A stretch of 64,000 nt of DNA from Misgurnus anguillicaudatus (GCF_027580225.2 NC_073346.2:6784001-6848000), one strand, 5' to 3'. Positions 36,874 through 48,415 are shown, counted from the stretch's first letter. The notes: generated by a model from the letters alone, not told the origin. Numbers and translations are program-made.

Positions 36874-37672
36874 AAAGGGGACATATTATGAAAATCTGAC
36901 TTGTTCCATGTTTAAAGGTGCTCTAAGCGAATTTACGGGTTTTATTCCATAGAATATTTTTGTTTCATACAGTAAACATCTCCTCACTATCTGCTAGCTG
37001 CCTGTCCTCTGAAAACACAGTAAAAAAACATGGTCTCTGTAGACAGCCCAGGCTTCTGCAACAAAAACAAAGTGGTCAAACCTACCACCACGAAACATAA
37101 CAAAGTGTTCCAGCCAATAAACGACAAGAAGGATTTGGGAGTGGGGGTTGGGCGCGTTCATGACTCGTTTAGGAAGCACGGAAGGGAGGGGAAGGGGAGG
37201 AGTTAGCTACGCTCCGTTTTGTTTGAAAACACTTCGAACATCAACAAGAAGGGACGTCAGATAGATTCGCTCAGAGTGCCTTTAAGTGCTATAATTGGGT
37301 CCCCAGTGCTTCTATCAACCTAGAAAATGTGAATATCAACAAAGCAACTTAGTTTTGGTACACCATTCTCTGCAAGCATGTGAAAAAAATAGCTAATTGA
37401 AATTTGGCTCCCCTTGTGATGTCAGAAGGGGATAATACCGCCCCTTAATTTGCACTATCCAACCACGGCACTGCCATTTAGTGCAGAGATCAGCTCATTT
37501 GCATTTAAAAGGGCACACCCAAAATTGGCAAATTTTTGCTCACACCTACAAAGTGTCAATTTTAACATGTTATAATAAATTATCTAGATGGTATTTTGAG
37601 CTGGAACTTTACATATGTTCTCTGGGAACACCAAAGATTTATTTAACATCTTTAAAAAAGTCTTGTGAAATG
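36874..37672 (-). mobile_element. GGGGACAT-family MITE, copy 2 (reverse), with nested insert
   Basis: In reverse orientation it matches 26092-26810 and 52234-52539: ggggacatattatgaaaatc, attgggtccccagtgcttct, cattctctgcaagcatgtg, tgtcagaaggggataatacc, tttagtgcagagatcagctc and gaacaccaaagatttattta. A younger MITE at 36916-37281 interrupts its first 40 bases. Confidence 0.85.
36916..37281. mobile_element. TTAA-flanked MITE nested in the preceding element, 366 bp
   Basis: TTAA lies at 36912-36915 and 37282-37285. The termini AGGTGCTCTAAGCGAAT and GATTCGCTCAGAGTGCCT are inverted with few mismatches. The uninterrupted sequence (acttaaacatggaaaaagtc in reverse) is visible at about 26769 and 52501, so insertion point and duplication are both supported by empty sites. 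Confidence 0.92.
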
Positions 37673-37869
37673 TTAAGTCACAGTTAGGGTCAGTGTTGTA
37701 CAGTTAAGGGTACAGGGTTGTACAGTCACCTGCTTGGTTTAAATAAAATAAATAAAAGCAAAATAGAATAAAACATGATGGAACAATGAAAATTATCATG
37801 TCAACTTGCTACTGTAAACAAAACCTTGCAACGCTTCTCCCGCCTCCGGATTTCTTAATTGGGCCACTG

Positions 37870-38090
37870 ATATGAACTTGAACCTGATGAGCTGAGCTGC
37901 CTGCAAAAGTTTAAATTCTTTAAACTTAAGACGGTATCATAAAACGTTGATGCTTGTGCGTGAGACCCTGCAAAAGATGCTAGACTTGTGCGTAGCGGTC
38001 AAATGCGTCCGTTTACATAGAAAAGCAATGGAAACAGTAGTGCAATTCCTGTACTGAAACGGTTTGGTACGAATAGTTTACCCCCCTAGT
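37870..38090. repeat. hAT-related repeat fragment
   Basis: Contains tgcgtccgtttacatagaaa and agcaatggaaacagtagtg, and ends near gaaacggtttggtacgaata. Diverged relative of 35449-35690. Confidence 0.5.
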
Positions 38091-39634
38091 AAGAACATGC
38101 ATTATTATGAGTGACTGGAAAACTCCAAACATTGACATTTGTTTGTTACTTCTCAAAATCTTACACTGAAACTCTTTTGCTGTAGTTCTCATTCAGTAAG
38201 ATTGGGTTCAGAGAAACTATGTCTGCTGTCATTTAAATTAATGTTTGCTTATGCTATGGAAAATCTTCAAATTATCTTTATTTTGTGCTTTATGCAAAAG
38301 TGTGTGCGCATGCGTGTCCCAGAAATAAAATTATGACTCAAAAGTAAAAGCATTTTAACTAATCTTAATTAATTTCTTACGTATTTCTTACGTATTTCTT
38401 ACGTATTAACTTAAACGATACGATTTCTTACACGATTTCTGAAAGCCAATGTTGACATTTGAAATCATCTAAACAAACACACCCCTACCCAGGTCGAATG
38501 TGTTTTGATAGTACTGCATGTTTTAAAATGGTTTTGCTCCGTTTCACATGGAAGACAACGTTACACGCCTGGCACAAGAGTAAGAGGTGGAGGTCAGAAT
38601 TTTGCCACTGACAAACCACTGCAGGAGACATAGGTCGCATACATGCAGCATGCTCAAAGAAAGGCAAAGCACAAATAAGCGTCCTAGCTTGACTCAATTT
38701 TTTCAACAGTATTTGCTTAAACCCCTTAGAGGTTTGATAAAACTGAGCGCTCTATTCTCCGTATTATTAGTAGACACGCCCCTTACTGCTGATTGGCTAC
38801 ATATGTGTTTTGGTACTTGGCCCAACTCACTTTTTTTATCGTACACCCCGCCTTTAATTTAATGTATTCATTTATGGATGCAGAACACTGTGTCATTTTA
38901 AAGATATTCAGGATTATCTATTATGTTGATGTTGGTGTAAATATTGAAAATGCAACCACCAATGTTGTTGACATGACTGTAATGTTTTCATAATCAATAG
39001 TGACGTGTGTTTCCTCCTGTCATCCTCTCGAGGGTTTTGTCTCATCTTTTGTCACGACACGGTGTCTTATATCAGTGTGATGTTTGGATCCTGACTCTCA
39101 TTTCTCATATTGGGTTTTGACTTTTGGCACTTATGACTGAAAGATAATTGTGTTCGGTTTGCTACACTATATAGACTGTCATCTGTGATGAACATTTGAC
39201 ACATAAATCCATTGTTCAGCTGTAAATGTATTTGGACTGGACGCTCTATTGATCATGTTCTGAATCCAGATCTGCAAATATCCATTAACTGATGGTAGAC
39301 GAATTAAGTGTTAGCTACATTAGATATGTTTGTCTTTAATGAACAGTTATTATATTGTTATCAAAACCTCTCTCTCTGTCTCTCTCTCTTTGTGTGTGTG
39401 TGGGGAGGTCCATTATTTTTTTGGCCAGGACCCTTCATTGTTCTCCAGAGCTTGGCAGAGGTTTGCTGGCATCAGAGTGAACCACCTGCATTTAACAATA
39501 ACACAGCATCAGTGATGAAACAGCATTGTCTTTTCTTCTGTCACTTATTTCTCTTTATAGAGGAGATTTATTTTCCACTCATTATTTCATAGTTTAAATT
39601 ATTTTTAAATCAATTTCCATATAAACAAAAACAT
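38091..39634. other. Non-coding; short repeats only
   Basis: A triple repeat ttcttacgta occurs near 38375-38406 and a short TC/GT run near 39368-39402. No coding exon is supported. Confidence 0.4.
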
Positions 39635-39851
39635 TTTACACAAAAAAATGGGCTGTTAACGTGGACAAACCCAACGATTTTTTTATAAATAAATCTATGC
39701 TGGGGTTTTGTATTCAACCATGGGATAAAACAACCCAGCATTTTGGTTGCAAGAACCCATCATAGATTTATTTATAACCCATAATGGTTTGTGGTGTCCA
39801 TATTTTACCCAGCCATGGCTTATAACAGCCCAGTATATTTTTTGTGTAGTT
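39635..39851. mobile_element. Palindromic MITE, ends TTTTACACAAAAAAATGGGCTGTTA
   Basis: The left end, tacacaaaaaaatgggctgt, is mirrored by the right end, taacagcccagtatattttt then gtgta. Internal ataaataaatctatg is mirrored by catagatttatttat. About 217 bp, non-coding. Confidence 0.75.
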
Positions 39852-39951
39852 TAAAGTTGAATTGTACAACATTACAACCTATGAAACACATACAGAGTGA
39901 GTTGCTGTGACCTGATATAGGCTACTGTATATGATAAATCCCCTGACCTAA

Positions 39952-40675
39952 GGCCCTGTTTACACAAGAACGATCAAGGGTGAAAATGTAAAAATATTTT
40001 ATCAGATGTGCCTTTCGATTACATGGAGACTGCATTTTTAGGGCTTAAAAATGCAAAAAAGTGAAACCAATCTCCAGAGTGGAAATCTTAAAAACGATCT
40101 ACCGTCGCGTTCCGGTCTAAAGGGTAAAAACGCAAAAGTCTGTTCAAGGTGGCTCTCGTTGCGTACGCATTTACGTCACATGCATGTGCCAGTTCAGGAA
40201 AATAACAACAAACATGTCAGATTATTTCCATACGTCTGACCTTTAAGTTGCCATAGCAGCTCTGATAAATATACATATAGCAGTATATTCACAGCGAGTA
40301 TTACTGATCAGAGAAGGTGCATTAATGACCTCCATCAAATTGTTGATGCGCCAATTCGTCTGAGGCAAACCAGACGGCTTTGGACAAAACCTGGGAGGCA
40401 CGCGGACTTGGTGTTGTTGTCTGTCAGTGCTTTACGTTGCCACCTAGCCACGAAAAACCGCGGAAATTCGTGAAAGTCTCACGAAAAAGAATAAAAAAAT
40501 TACGTGACTATAGGTACATAATTTTGTGAGACTGGGTAGGCATATTATACACTTTTGTGTCACCATATGCACACAGATTCTCCACCAAAACACTCGTATA
40601 AACGCAGAATAAAAAGTGATAACGCAACGCCAATTTTGCATTTTCTCTTTAGATCGTTTCCGTGTAAACATAGCC
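39952..40675. mobile_element. PIF/Harbinger-like MITE, copy 1, 724 bp
   Basis: Target duplication TAA at 39949-39951 and 40676-40678. The ends GGCCCTGTTTACACAAGAAC and GATCGTTTCCGTGTAAACAT then AGCC form an imperfect inverted repeat. The 3-bp TWA duplication and the ends fit Harbinger-type MITEs. Interrupted at 40446-40537. Confidence 0.8.
40446..40537. repeat. Repeat arm inserted in the Harbinger-like MITE
   Basis: agccacgaaaaaccgcggaa, then ttcgtgaaagtctcacgaaa, agaataaaaaaattacgtga, ctataggtacataattttgt and gagactgggt match the right arm of 42583-43035. Confidence 0.75.
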
Positions 40676-40678
40676 TAA

Positions 40679-42582
40679 GATCAACCTTTTTAAAACATAC
40701 CATCATTATCTAACCAATCTTCATCTGACTAAGACCCTTCACTTGTTTATGCAAAAATAATAATGTGTTATTGGACAAAAATGCACAAAATTCACAAAAC
40801 AATTTAAATATACTGATGGGTTTTAATACTGAGCATCATGCAAAACCACTGTTAGAGAAAAGTGACAGACTAGTTACCAAGATAAAGACCCTGTGACCAC
40901 CTGCCCCAGTACCCCCTACATTTAAGAGAGTGGCTTGTGTCTGTTTTATTGTGACCATGTGTGCATGTGTTCAGAAGTAGACTGCAGTATGGTAGAGATA
41001 CGGATGACTAGTGAGCAAGTGTATGTGAGAGGAAATGCTGGGATATTTCACAGGAGCGAGAAAATGAGTCACTTGAGCATAAAATGAGATTTTACAAATG
41101 TGTTACCTGACATTTATTCGAAAGAGAAGATACGGCAACATTGGGACGTATATGAATATTGCTCATTATATTGAATAAATGAGGCTTTGATAGTGGCTGA
41201 GGGACGAGTCCTAATTTATCTTTCTGTATCATCACAGACTTTTGCTTGATCGGCTACTGTCATTTATATGATAATGTGAAATCTGCTTGTAACAAACTAA
41301 AACCCCCAAGTTAAAAATCCCTGACACACGCTCCTCAGATCATCAACCAAGACAGGGGGACTATTGTCACTTCACAGTGAGTGAATGCAAAAATAAACCC
41401 ATTGATTCACTACATTAACTGGTTTTTATCTCATGGCTCATTTGAATCAACTCCTCTTAACATTTAGCTTCTATTTTTATTTCTTTTTAAGGATAGAGAT
41501 ATTAAAATTACAGTATCTCACAGTCCCTCTAAACGTTGTCATTTCATATTATATTGTGTCTTGCAAAAACAAAATAATATCCAATTACTACTTCATTTCA
41601 GGTTTTTTTTATTTCAAATCTGTTTAAGATAATATAATGTAATAAATAATGTACTACTAATAATAACACACACATATAATATTATATTATTATTATGCAT
41701 TATTATTCATTTTTATTGCCTTACTTATATAAATGATTTTGTTTAACATATAATAGTAATACAAATACTGTATAATAAAATGCAATAATAGTGTAGGTGA
41801 TATAAGTCCACAACCAAAATTATAGTGTCTAATCTGTGTCAATATAACATATAATCAATAGAATTAAATGTCAACATTATGAATGATGGCAGATTGGCTT
41901 TAAGGAAAATCTGAGTGTGTATTTGTGTATTATGTGTGACAGACACCGATTTATCTTCTAGACAGATGCAATGGGATAACAGTGCAATAATTGGCCAGTG
42001 TTGGGCACAATGTGTCTTGTTTGTCGTAATTGTTTAGCGCTGCCCATTGTCTGTTGTGCTATTGTGTGGTAAAGTACCTTCAGTTCTCACTGGAGCTATT
42101 CATGGACATGCTGGCCTACAACAGATCAGTCTGTACGCACACATACATTCATCCAAAACATAATGATATCGACTCATTGTTGGGCTTTTGGCTGAGCGGC
42201 GCTGGCCCGTCTGGCCTGTGTGTACACACATTTAGACACACAGGAGGTTCTGGAGACCTCAAGATCTTGTCTGTGTTCCTGGCTGCTGCAGTCTGAACAT
42301 CATGAAAGACCAAACACTACATAACAGAAACTACCACGCTTCCTTTCTAGTACCGTTGCCTTAAATAACACTTTGACTTGATTTACGTCAAGCCCTTATT
42401 GTTAAAGGGTTTGACGATGCAAGGTACAGCTCTGCTCGCAGCATCGCATGACACCGAACATTTTTATCTGTGACGGTTTTAACACAGTTTTACTGTCATT
42501 TTATTGTCTTGCTATCTGCAGTAGCAACCTAAATGATCTGCAACACAACTCAAAGCAGCTCAGCTGAGACGTGCGATGAATC
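40679..42582. other. AT-rich non-coding stretch
   Basis: Nothing recognised apart from short TAT/AAT runs near 41625-41790. Confidence 0.4.
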
Positions 42583-43035
42583 TACCCAGTCTCGCAAAAT
42601 GTATGTACCTATTATAGTCACCTATTTTTTTATTCTTGATACTGTCACAAAGTTTTTTTGTGATCATATCACGAATTTCTGTTTACCGTACTTTCCGGAC
42701 TATAAGCCGCACCGGCGTATAAGCTGCATCATTCAAAAATGCGTCATTAAGATGAAACAACACATATAAGTCACAGTGGACTATACATCGCGTTTATTTA
42801 GAAAATTATTTCACAAAATCCAAGCCGAAGAACAGACAACTGTATTGTTTATTCAACTAAACAATAGCAGACAGAACAGCAGGCTGAATAGATATCTGAA
42901 TAGACCAATACTGGCAAATGACACGTAAACAGAAATTCGTGATACGGTCATGAAAAAATGCGAAAATTTGTGACAGTATCACGAAAAAGAATAAAAAAAT
43001 TACTTGACTATAGGTACGTCATTTCATGAGACTGG
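42583..43035. mobile_element. Palindromic MITE split at its centre by another element
   Basis: The left arm (42583-42686: cccagtctcgcaaaatgtat, gtacctattatagtcaccta, attcttgatactgtcacaaa, atcacgaatttctgtttac) mirrors the right arm (42925-43035: gtaaacagaaattcgtgata, tttgtgacagtatcacgaaa, gactataggtacgtcatttc, atgagactggg). The insert is 42687-42924. Confidence 0.85.
42687..42924. mobile_element. Inserted repeat, 'ccggactataagccgcaccg' family
   Basis: Begins cgtactttccggactataag then ccgcaccggcgtataagctg. It continues with gcgtcattaagatgaaacaa, ggactatacatcgcgtttat and tccaagccgaagaacagaca, a known dispersed fish sequence. Its right boundary coincides with the start of the outer element's right arm. 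Confidence 0.75.
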
Positions 43036-44726
43036 GCTGGATGGATCGTGTCGATAGCCGTGTGAAAAAATTTAAAAACAGCTCTAGAGTTTTTATGACT
43101 TCTTGAAAATTGTATACTTTTTACATTTCCTGGTAAATGAATATTCACTCTAGTAAAAATACAACTATGTATTAAAAACATAATATAATATAAAAAATAA
43201 TAAATTAGATGCAGTTCTATATTCATATTACCTTCCAGTCTATCTCTCCTCTTTACTGAGTGACATCTTCATTTAGATTCAATTAAAACCCATAGTTACC
43301 CATAAATCTGACATAGCTGTGTTAAAGATTTATGTCAGATCATAGTTTTATAGTAATATTAAAATCATTATTAGTCTTCTAATAGCTTACAATTAATGTA
43401 ATAATTGTCTCTTTAATGTATAATATATTTGCCACGTCTCACAAGTTTGTAGTTTGTTGAAAATCTACTGTAAGTCCTGTTTGTAAAGTCAACATGTTTT
43501 CTGTATCAGGACCCAAGAGATTCATTAGACATCTTTGTAATGCTCTTTCTCAAAGACTTAAACTGACCAATGCTGAAAATATCAGATGAGAAGTTAGAGC
43601 TCAGTTTAGATTTGTCAGCTGTTTCAGACTGTAGAAATCCTCCTGATTCTCTCGGTCGTGGTTTATACTGTAAATATATATAGAGTGCATTTATATATCT
43701 GGAAATAATGGCAAGACAAATTCACTGCAAAGAGATGCGGGCCGTGTCTGCTTTTCCCGGGAGCCGATCTCTTCTCTTTATTAAATCTACTTTAGTGCTT
43801 CTCAGCAATGCACATTTTATCCTCTTAATAGTCAAATTAGTATATACTCAAGCAATTACTTAATGTACTCTAATGAGATTTCCCCACAAAACGGCAGGAT
43901 TCATTTATTTTAATGCGTCGGGGCTCTTTCCAGGGAGTTGATGCATCACATCCCAGCAGAAGTCAAGCGGCGCTGGAGTCATAAATAGTGCGTACGGCTC
44001 GATGGCTTTCTGGACTGTAGGCCTGCGATCTTCCCCGCAGCTTCTCCTCTGTCAGAATGCCCTACGTGTCCACGTTCACAGTCCTCTTGACCTCTGCCGA
44101 GGTCTGATCGAAAACCTCTCTAATATCCATGCGCTCATGCTTCTTAAAGAAAACCAAATGTTTAAAAAGCCCAAGGCTTGTGCTTTGTTTGGAGGAGGAT
44201 GTATGCTTCAATCGTATTTTAATCCCAAATAGCAGAAAATGATACGATGTGAAATTAAATTGTGTGCAACTGAACAAATTTTGCTCTTGCAATATTTCTC
44301 CGGCTCATACGTCTTGGTGCCGCAGACCGTCATATCGCTGAAATAGGTGAAGCAGGTCTAACGGTATTAATCCTCAAGGGCTCAGCGAGCTCCAGATGTT
44401 ATCGTTGTATTGTCTGGATTGGGTTCCATTGCGCATCAAAAGTCAATAAACGCACTTTGCTTCTCTAGCCCTTCTCTTTGTGCAATTTCTTGGCCATAAA
44501 ATGCATTTCTCAAAATCTCTGAAGATTGTGATCACATCAACTGAATTGCCTTTCAAACTCTTTGCAAAAATTCGGTCTACGAGCTACAGGCCTGCGTGTG
44601 AATCGGTTGCTTTATTTTTTGCAGTGAATGATCTAAGATACCTTTGATGAGGCTATTTACTCTTCTCCCTCTCCTTTGCTTTCCTCATATCCATTATGGC
44701 CTTGAACTTGTAAAGCCTGAGCTATG
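43036..44726. other. Repeat-poor non-coding stretch upstream of exon 2
   Basis: 43680-44720 carries no repeat termini, has moderate GC and lies within 1.3 kb of a coding exon. No further exon with family resemblance was found in it, including the signal-peptide exon. Confidence 0.45.
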
Positions 44727-44809
44727 ACTCTCTCTCTGTCTCTGTCTCTCTCTATCTGTCTCTCTCTTTCTTTCTTTCTCTCTCTCTCTTTCTCTCTCTC
44801 TCTTTCTCT
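44727..44809 (+). repeat. TC-rich microsatellite upstream of exon 2
   Basis: This is an imperfect (TC)n/(TTTC)n tract of about 83 bp, about 120 bp before the exon 2 acceptor. It is pure polypyrimidine on the sense strand, so it could offer extra splicing-factor binding, but no function is shown. Confidence 0.85.
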
Positions 44810-44928
44810 GCTGAGCAGACCCAATAGAAGTACACAACCGAGCCAACTCTAAATGCAAAACACCTCCCGAGGTTTGGACGTGGCACTGGGGTTCAGCTTT
44901 GAAACTGATTTTTTTTCTTGTTTTTCAG

Positions 44929-45102
44929 GAGGGATTTTTGAACAAACTGATGGACCAGTGGCTCTCGTGAGCTCTGAGGAGCTTGCCTTTAAATTTGCTG
45001 TTAATAACATCAACAGAAACAGGACATTGTTACCCAACACAACGTTAACATATGACATTCAGCGGATTAATATCTACGACAGCTTTGAAGCTTCCAGGAA
45101 AG
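44929..45102 (+). CDS. grik3: Kainate receptor GluK3-like, exon 2 by family numbering (start of mature amino-terminal domain)
   Basis: The acceptor is a strong pyrimidine tract ending in tttttcag at 44921-44928; the donor is g|gtgagtg at 45103. The first two bases complete a codon begun in the previous exon, giving the family's GGIFE motif. The exon encodes [20 protein letters not shown], then a segment with [20 protein letters not shown], and ends at DSFEASRK. This is the first beta strand and helix of the periplasmic-binding-protein-like fold. Two N-glycosylation sequons are visible (NRT, NTT). The loop between GGIFE and EELAF is two residues longer than I recall for GluK2 and one shorter than GluK3. 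An open frame continues upstream to 44853, but the splice acceptor and family alignment show that part is intronic. A TC-rich tract lies at 44727-44809. Confidence 0.93.
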
Positions 45103-45276
45103 GTGAGTGAGGACATAAAAGTTTGGCCCTGGGCTTGCAGGTATTAACCCTTTAGAACCGGATGCAATTTTTATAACAAAAAATTCAGTCAAGTGGCTCG
45201 TGACTGCTGAGCCGAGGGGCGCTAATTCAAAATAAGCGTTCGGAGTTGCTTGCGTCATGTAAACCATGTTCATCAC

Positions 45277-45480
45277 GTGTTTTGTCAAAATAAGTGCCTG
45301 TTGCAGATGCGTCAAAACCGCTTATGATAAAAGAGATGCACGCAAGACACTACCTTAAAAGTAAACTTTGATGACGCCTGAGATTATGCGAGTATCTGGC
45401 AAACACGAGTGTCTCTTTTATCATAAACCCTTTAGACGCGTCTGCAGCAGGCACTTATTTTGACAAGACACTTGATGCAC
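45277..45480. repeat. Inverted repeat inside the composite element
   Basis: tgtcaaaataagtgcctgtt, gcagatgcgtc and tatgataaaagaga (left) mirror tctcttttatcata, gacgcgtctgcagcaggcac and ttattttgaca (right), with a loop of about 60 bp. Probably the core of a separate MITE. Confidence 0.75.
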
Positions 45481-45927
45481 AAAGGATCTCTCAATCCGCA
45501 GAACACATATTTTGAAAAAAGGAACCACACATATGACGGGCTACATACATGTTGTGACGAACTTCGCATCAAGCGTCAAGTGCAAGTTTTTTTTGTCCAG
45601 AAAATAAATGGCTTTAAACACATTACAATTATTGATCATTAGTGTGTTGTTAATTTGTAAATAGACTTTAAATAGACAAAAAAAAAAACGTATTGGCCAT
45701 TTAACTTAACTTAAATGGCCAATAATGAAATCTGGTTACAGAACACACATAAGGAGAGTCTTGAAAGATCTTCTCTCAAATTGGAAACGTGCTCACACTA
45801 CAAGATTGTAAAATCATGGCGCATCACACACTACAGGATATTATTAAGATTATTTAGAGTGTTTTACGTCATGTCACAGGGAAGCCGATGTAAACCAATT
45901 GAGATTGTGACACATTTATTATTATTT

Positions 45928-46283
45928 TTGGTCATACTTTATATGAGGTGGCCTTAACTACAATGTACTTGGCCAGTTAATACAATTTCCTTATTTTGTG
46001 AGTACATGTTGGTGCATTGAAATTACATTTAAAGTACTGGCACTTAATTAATGTGTGTAGTTGTTACTGTTAAACTTAACCAAACCCAACCCTTACTCCA
46101 AAATCTAACCCTAACCATGCCGTTACTTCTAAACCTATAAACCATATACCAAACTCATTAGCAGTAAATGGGGTGAATTTCCATAACAATATGTAGTTTT
46201 CCAGTAAATCTATAAAGTCTTGCAGATACATAATGTTAGTACATAGTAGATAAGGCCACCTAATATATAGTGTCACCTTATTT
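45928..46283. mobile_element. MITE nested in the composite element
   Basis: The left end, ggtcatactttatatgaggt then ggcctta, is mirrored by taaggccacctaatatatag then tgtcacct at the right. Interior motif accctaaccatgccgttact. Non-coding. Confidence 0.75.
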
Positions 46284-47007
46284 GTAATGTTTACATTCAC
46301 TAGCTAGTACACTAGCAGCTTCCTTCACTCACCCGTGTGATTAAAACCCAAGCAATTTTTCCTCAGCTCTCTGAAGCGACGATCATGATACGTTTTCATA
46401 GATGTGTTATTCAGGCAGTCATGTTGTTTCTTCACTTCCACAAGCCTTTCCTCCGCCTCCACTGTCTACCGGACCATACAACAGCTTGTTTTGCGGTTGC
46501 CATTTCAATGGTCTTTCCTTCACCTCTCTCTCTGGAATTGTGACAGTAATGATGTAATGATGTTTGATATGATTGGGGCAGCCCTGATTTGCTCATGAAC
46601 ATATCGGGAAATCTGTAAACATCACACATTATAGGATAATCTGAGCCAAACATCGTAGCCGATCGAGGTCTTGCACTAGATTTTCTCTCACATTCTTGGG
46701 AGGGCAAAATCAGGGTAAATTAGGGCTGATAATCCTGTATTGTGAGCCCGACTTAATCTAATGTGGTTTGTAACTCACTGTTTAAATCGCCTCTTCCTCT
46801 CTATACGAAAACAGCAGCGACTGGCAGATGGAAAGTAAAAAAATTACCCATATATTGTCCAAAAAATTCAATAAATCTACTTTCAGAAGCAATTCGAATT
46901 TTCTGATAGCACAAATGGTTGAAGAGTTACGCTTAAATGAATATTGACGCACGTGGTAACAACCCATCCGGTTTAAAAGGGTTAACTAGACCTTATATAT
47001 GACAGTG

Positions 47008-47255
47008 CTATCTCACGAGAAATCGAACATATTTTACGAGTTGGCTAATTCGTATTAATTTATACGACCACATTCGTAAGTTTTGGTATAATTTGCCTTG
47101 ACCCCTGTGACGTTGGGGTTAGGTGCGGGGTTAGGACTTCGATTTTTTTGTTGTTTTTTCATGAGAATCGTACGATTTTGCACGATTAACTTTGTATGAA
47201 TTGATACGAATTAGCCAACTCATAAAATATGTACGATTTCTTGTGAGATCATACC
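47008..47255. mobile_element. Palindromic MITE (GCTATCTCACGAGAAATCG ends) in intron 2
   Basis: The left arm, ctcacgagaaatcgaacata then ttttacgagttggctaattc, mirrors the right arm, gaattagccaactcataaaa then tatgtacgatttcttgtgag. The core contains gacgttggggttaggtgcgg. A partial relative lies at 35868-35998. Confidence 0.88.
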
Positions 47256-47267
47256 CAGATAGCATGC

Positions 47268-48174
47268 AAACATTGAAACAATGTTAAAAATCATTGATTT
47301 GTCAATGTTAATAACATTGAATCAATATCAAGTTTGCACCCTTCATTAATATTGAAAAAAAATTAAATTTCAACAAATCACTATTATGGTGACCAGTGTT
47401 TGCTTTAGTTGGGCCATTGACTCTTATGTTTTAATGATAAGTTTTCTTTGGCTGTTGAAACAGTGTTTTAAGATACATCTGCTATTGCAAAGTAAACTAA
47501 ACAAAGAACTAATGGTATAAGGTAGTTTAATTCTTGTAGATATACCTAAATAATATTAATGAATTACTGTTAAAGATGTGTAAGAAATGGATATTACAGT
47601 ACTGGTCGAAAGCAGTGTCAGGTCTGTTATTTTGAGAATTATAAAAACACATTTAGAAAGTTAAACTACTGAATCTATCTCTGACATCATGAATCGGTCT
47701 ATGAATCTCATCAATGGTGATGACAACAAAAGAAAGCTTCATGCTGCAATGCATGCTGGGTATCATCGTAGTACTAAACTAATTCATGACTCCCAGCATG
47801 CATTGCAGTTGATCGTTTTATCTGAATTTGTTTGATGATTGTCACCATTGTTGAGATTTGTAGGATGAGTAATGATGTCTGAATGTGTAAGATTTTTTTC
47901 TGCTTGTCACAGTGGAATTATAATAAACTTTGTCATGTAAAGCAGCTTAATTTTATATCATCTTGACATCTTCACAAAAAAAGAAAATAAAGATTTAACT
48001 TAGTGAATGTCAAAAGTCAAAGACCGAACTAAAGCAAACACTGATCACAATAATGGCGGTTTGTAGAAATTTCTATATTTTTCCAATATTAATGGAGGGT
48101 GCAAACCTGATGTTGATTCGGTTGTGTTAACATTGAGAAATCGACTGTTTTTAACATTGTTTCAATTGTTTCAG
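47268..48174. mobile_element. Palindromic element of about 0.9 kb in intron 2
   Basis: The left terminus (aaacattgaaacaatgttaa, atgttaataacattgaatca, agtttgcacccttcattaat) is mirrored at the right (ttaatggagggtgcaaacct, gttaacattgagaaatcgac, ttaacattgtttcaattgtt). It ends about 240 bp before the exon 3 acceptor. The central hairpin is listed separately. Confidence 0.8.
47744..47808. repeat. Hairpin: CTGCAATGCATGCTGGG inverted repeat
   Basis: ctgcaatgcatgctggg (47744-47760) is the exact reverse complement of cccagcatgcattgcag (47792-47808), with a 31-bp loop. It sits mid-way in the preceding element. Confidence 0.9.
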
Positions 48175-48415
48175 TAGGATGAAAATGTTGTAATAATCTC
48201 TGTAACTTCGATTCCCAGAAGAGTTTGAGAGGTTTTTACTTAACAGTGTATACAAAATAGAAAATACATTTTTTTCAAGAATAGCAAATGTAATAATAAT
48301 GCACTTGTGAACCATTTTGTGGTACATGTGAAAAGGTTTATCCACTGGCACCGTACAGTGTTTTGTGTTTGATCTATGTAAACAGATTTCTCACACGTGA
48401 CTCTGTTCTTACCAG

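Larger units (their letters stand above)
45148..46981. mobile_element. piggyBac-like TTAA-flanked composite element in intron 2
   Basis: TTAA lies at 45144-45147 and 46982-46985. The termini CCCTTTAGAACCGGATG and CATCCGGTTTAAAAGGG are inverted copies with two mismatches. TTAACCC ends are typical of piggyBac elements. The 1.83-kb body holds at least one further MITE (45928-46283) and an inverted repeat (45277-45480), and no recognisable transposase. Confidence 0.75.
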
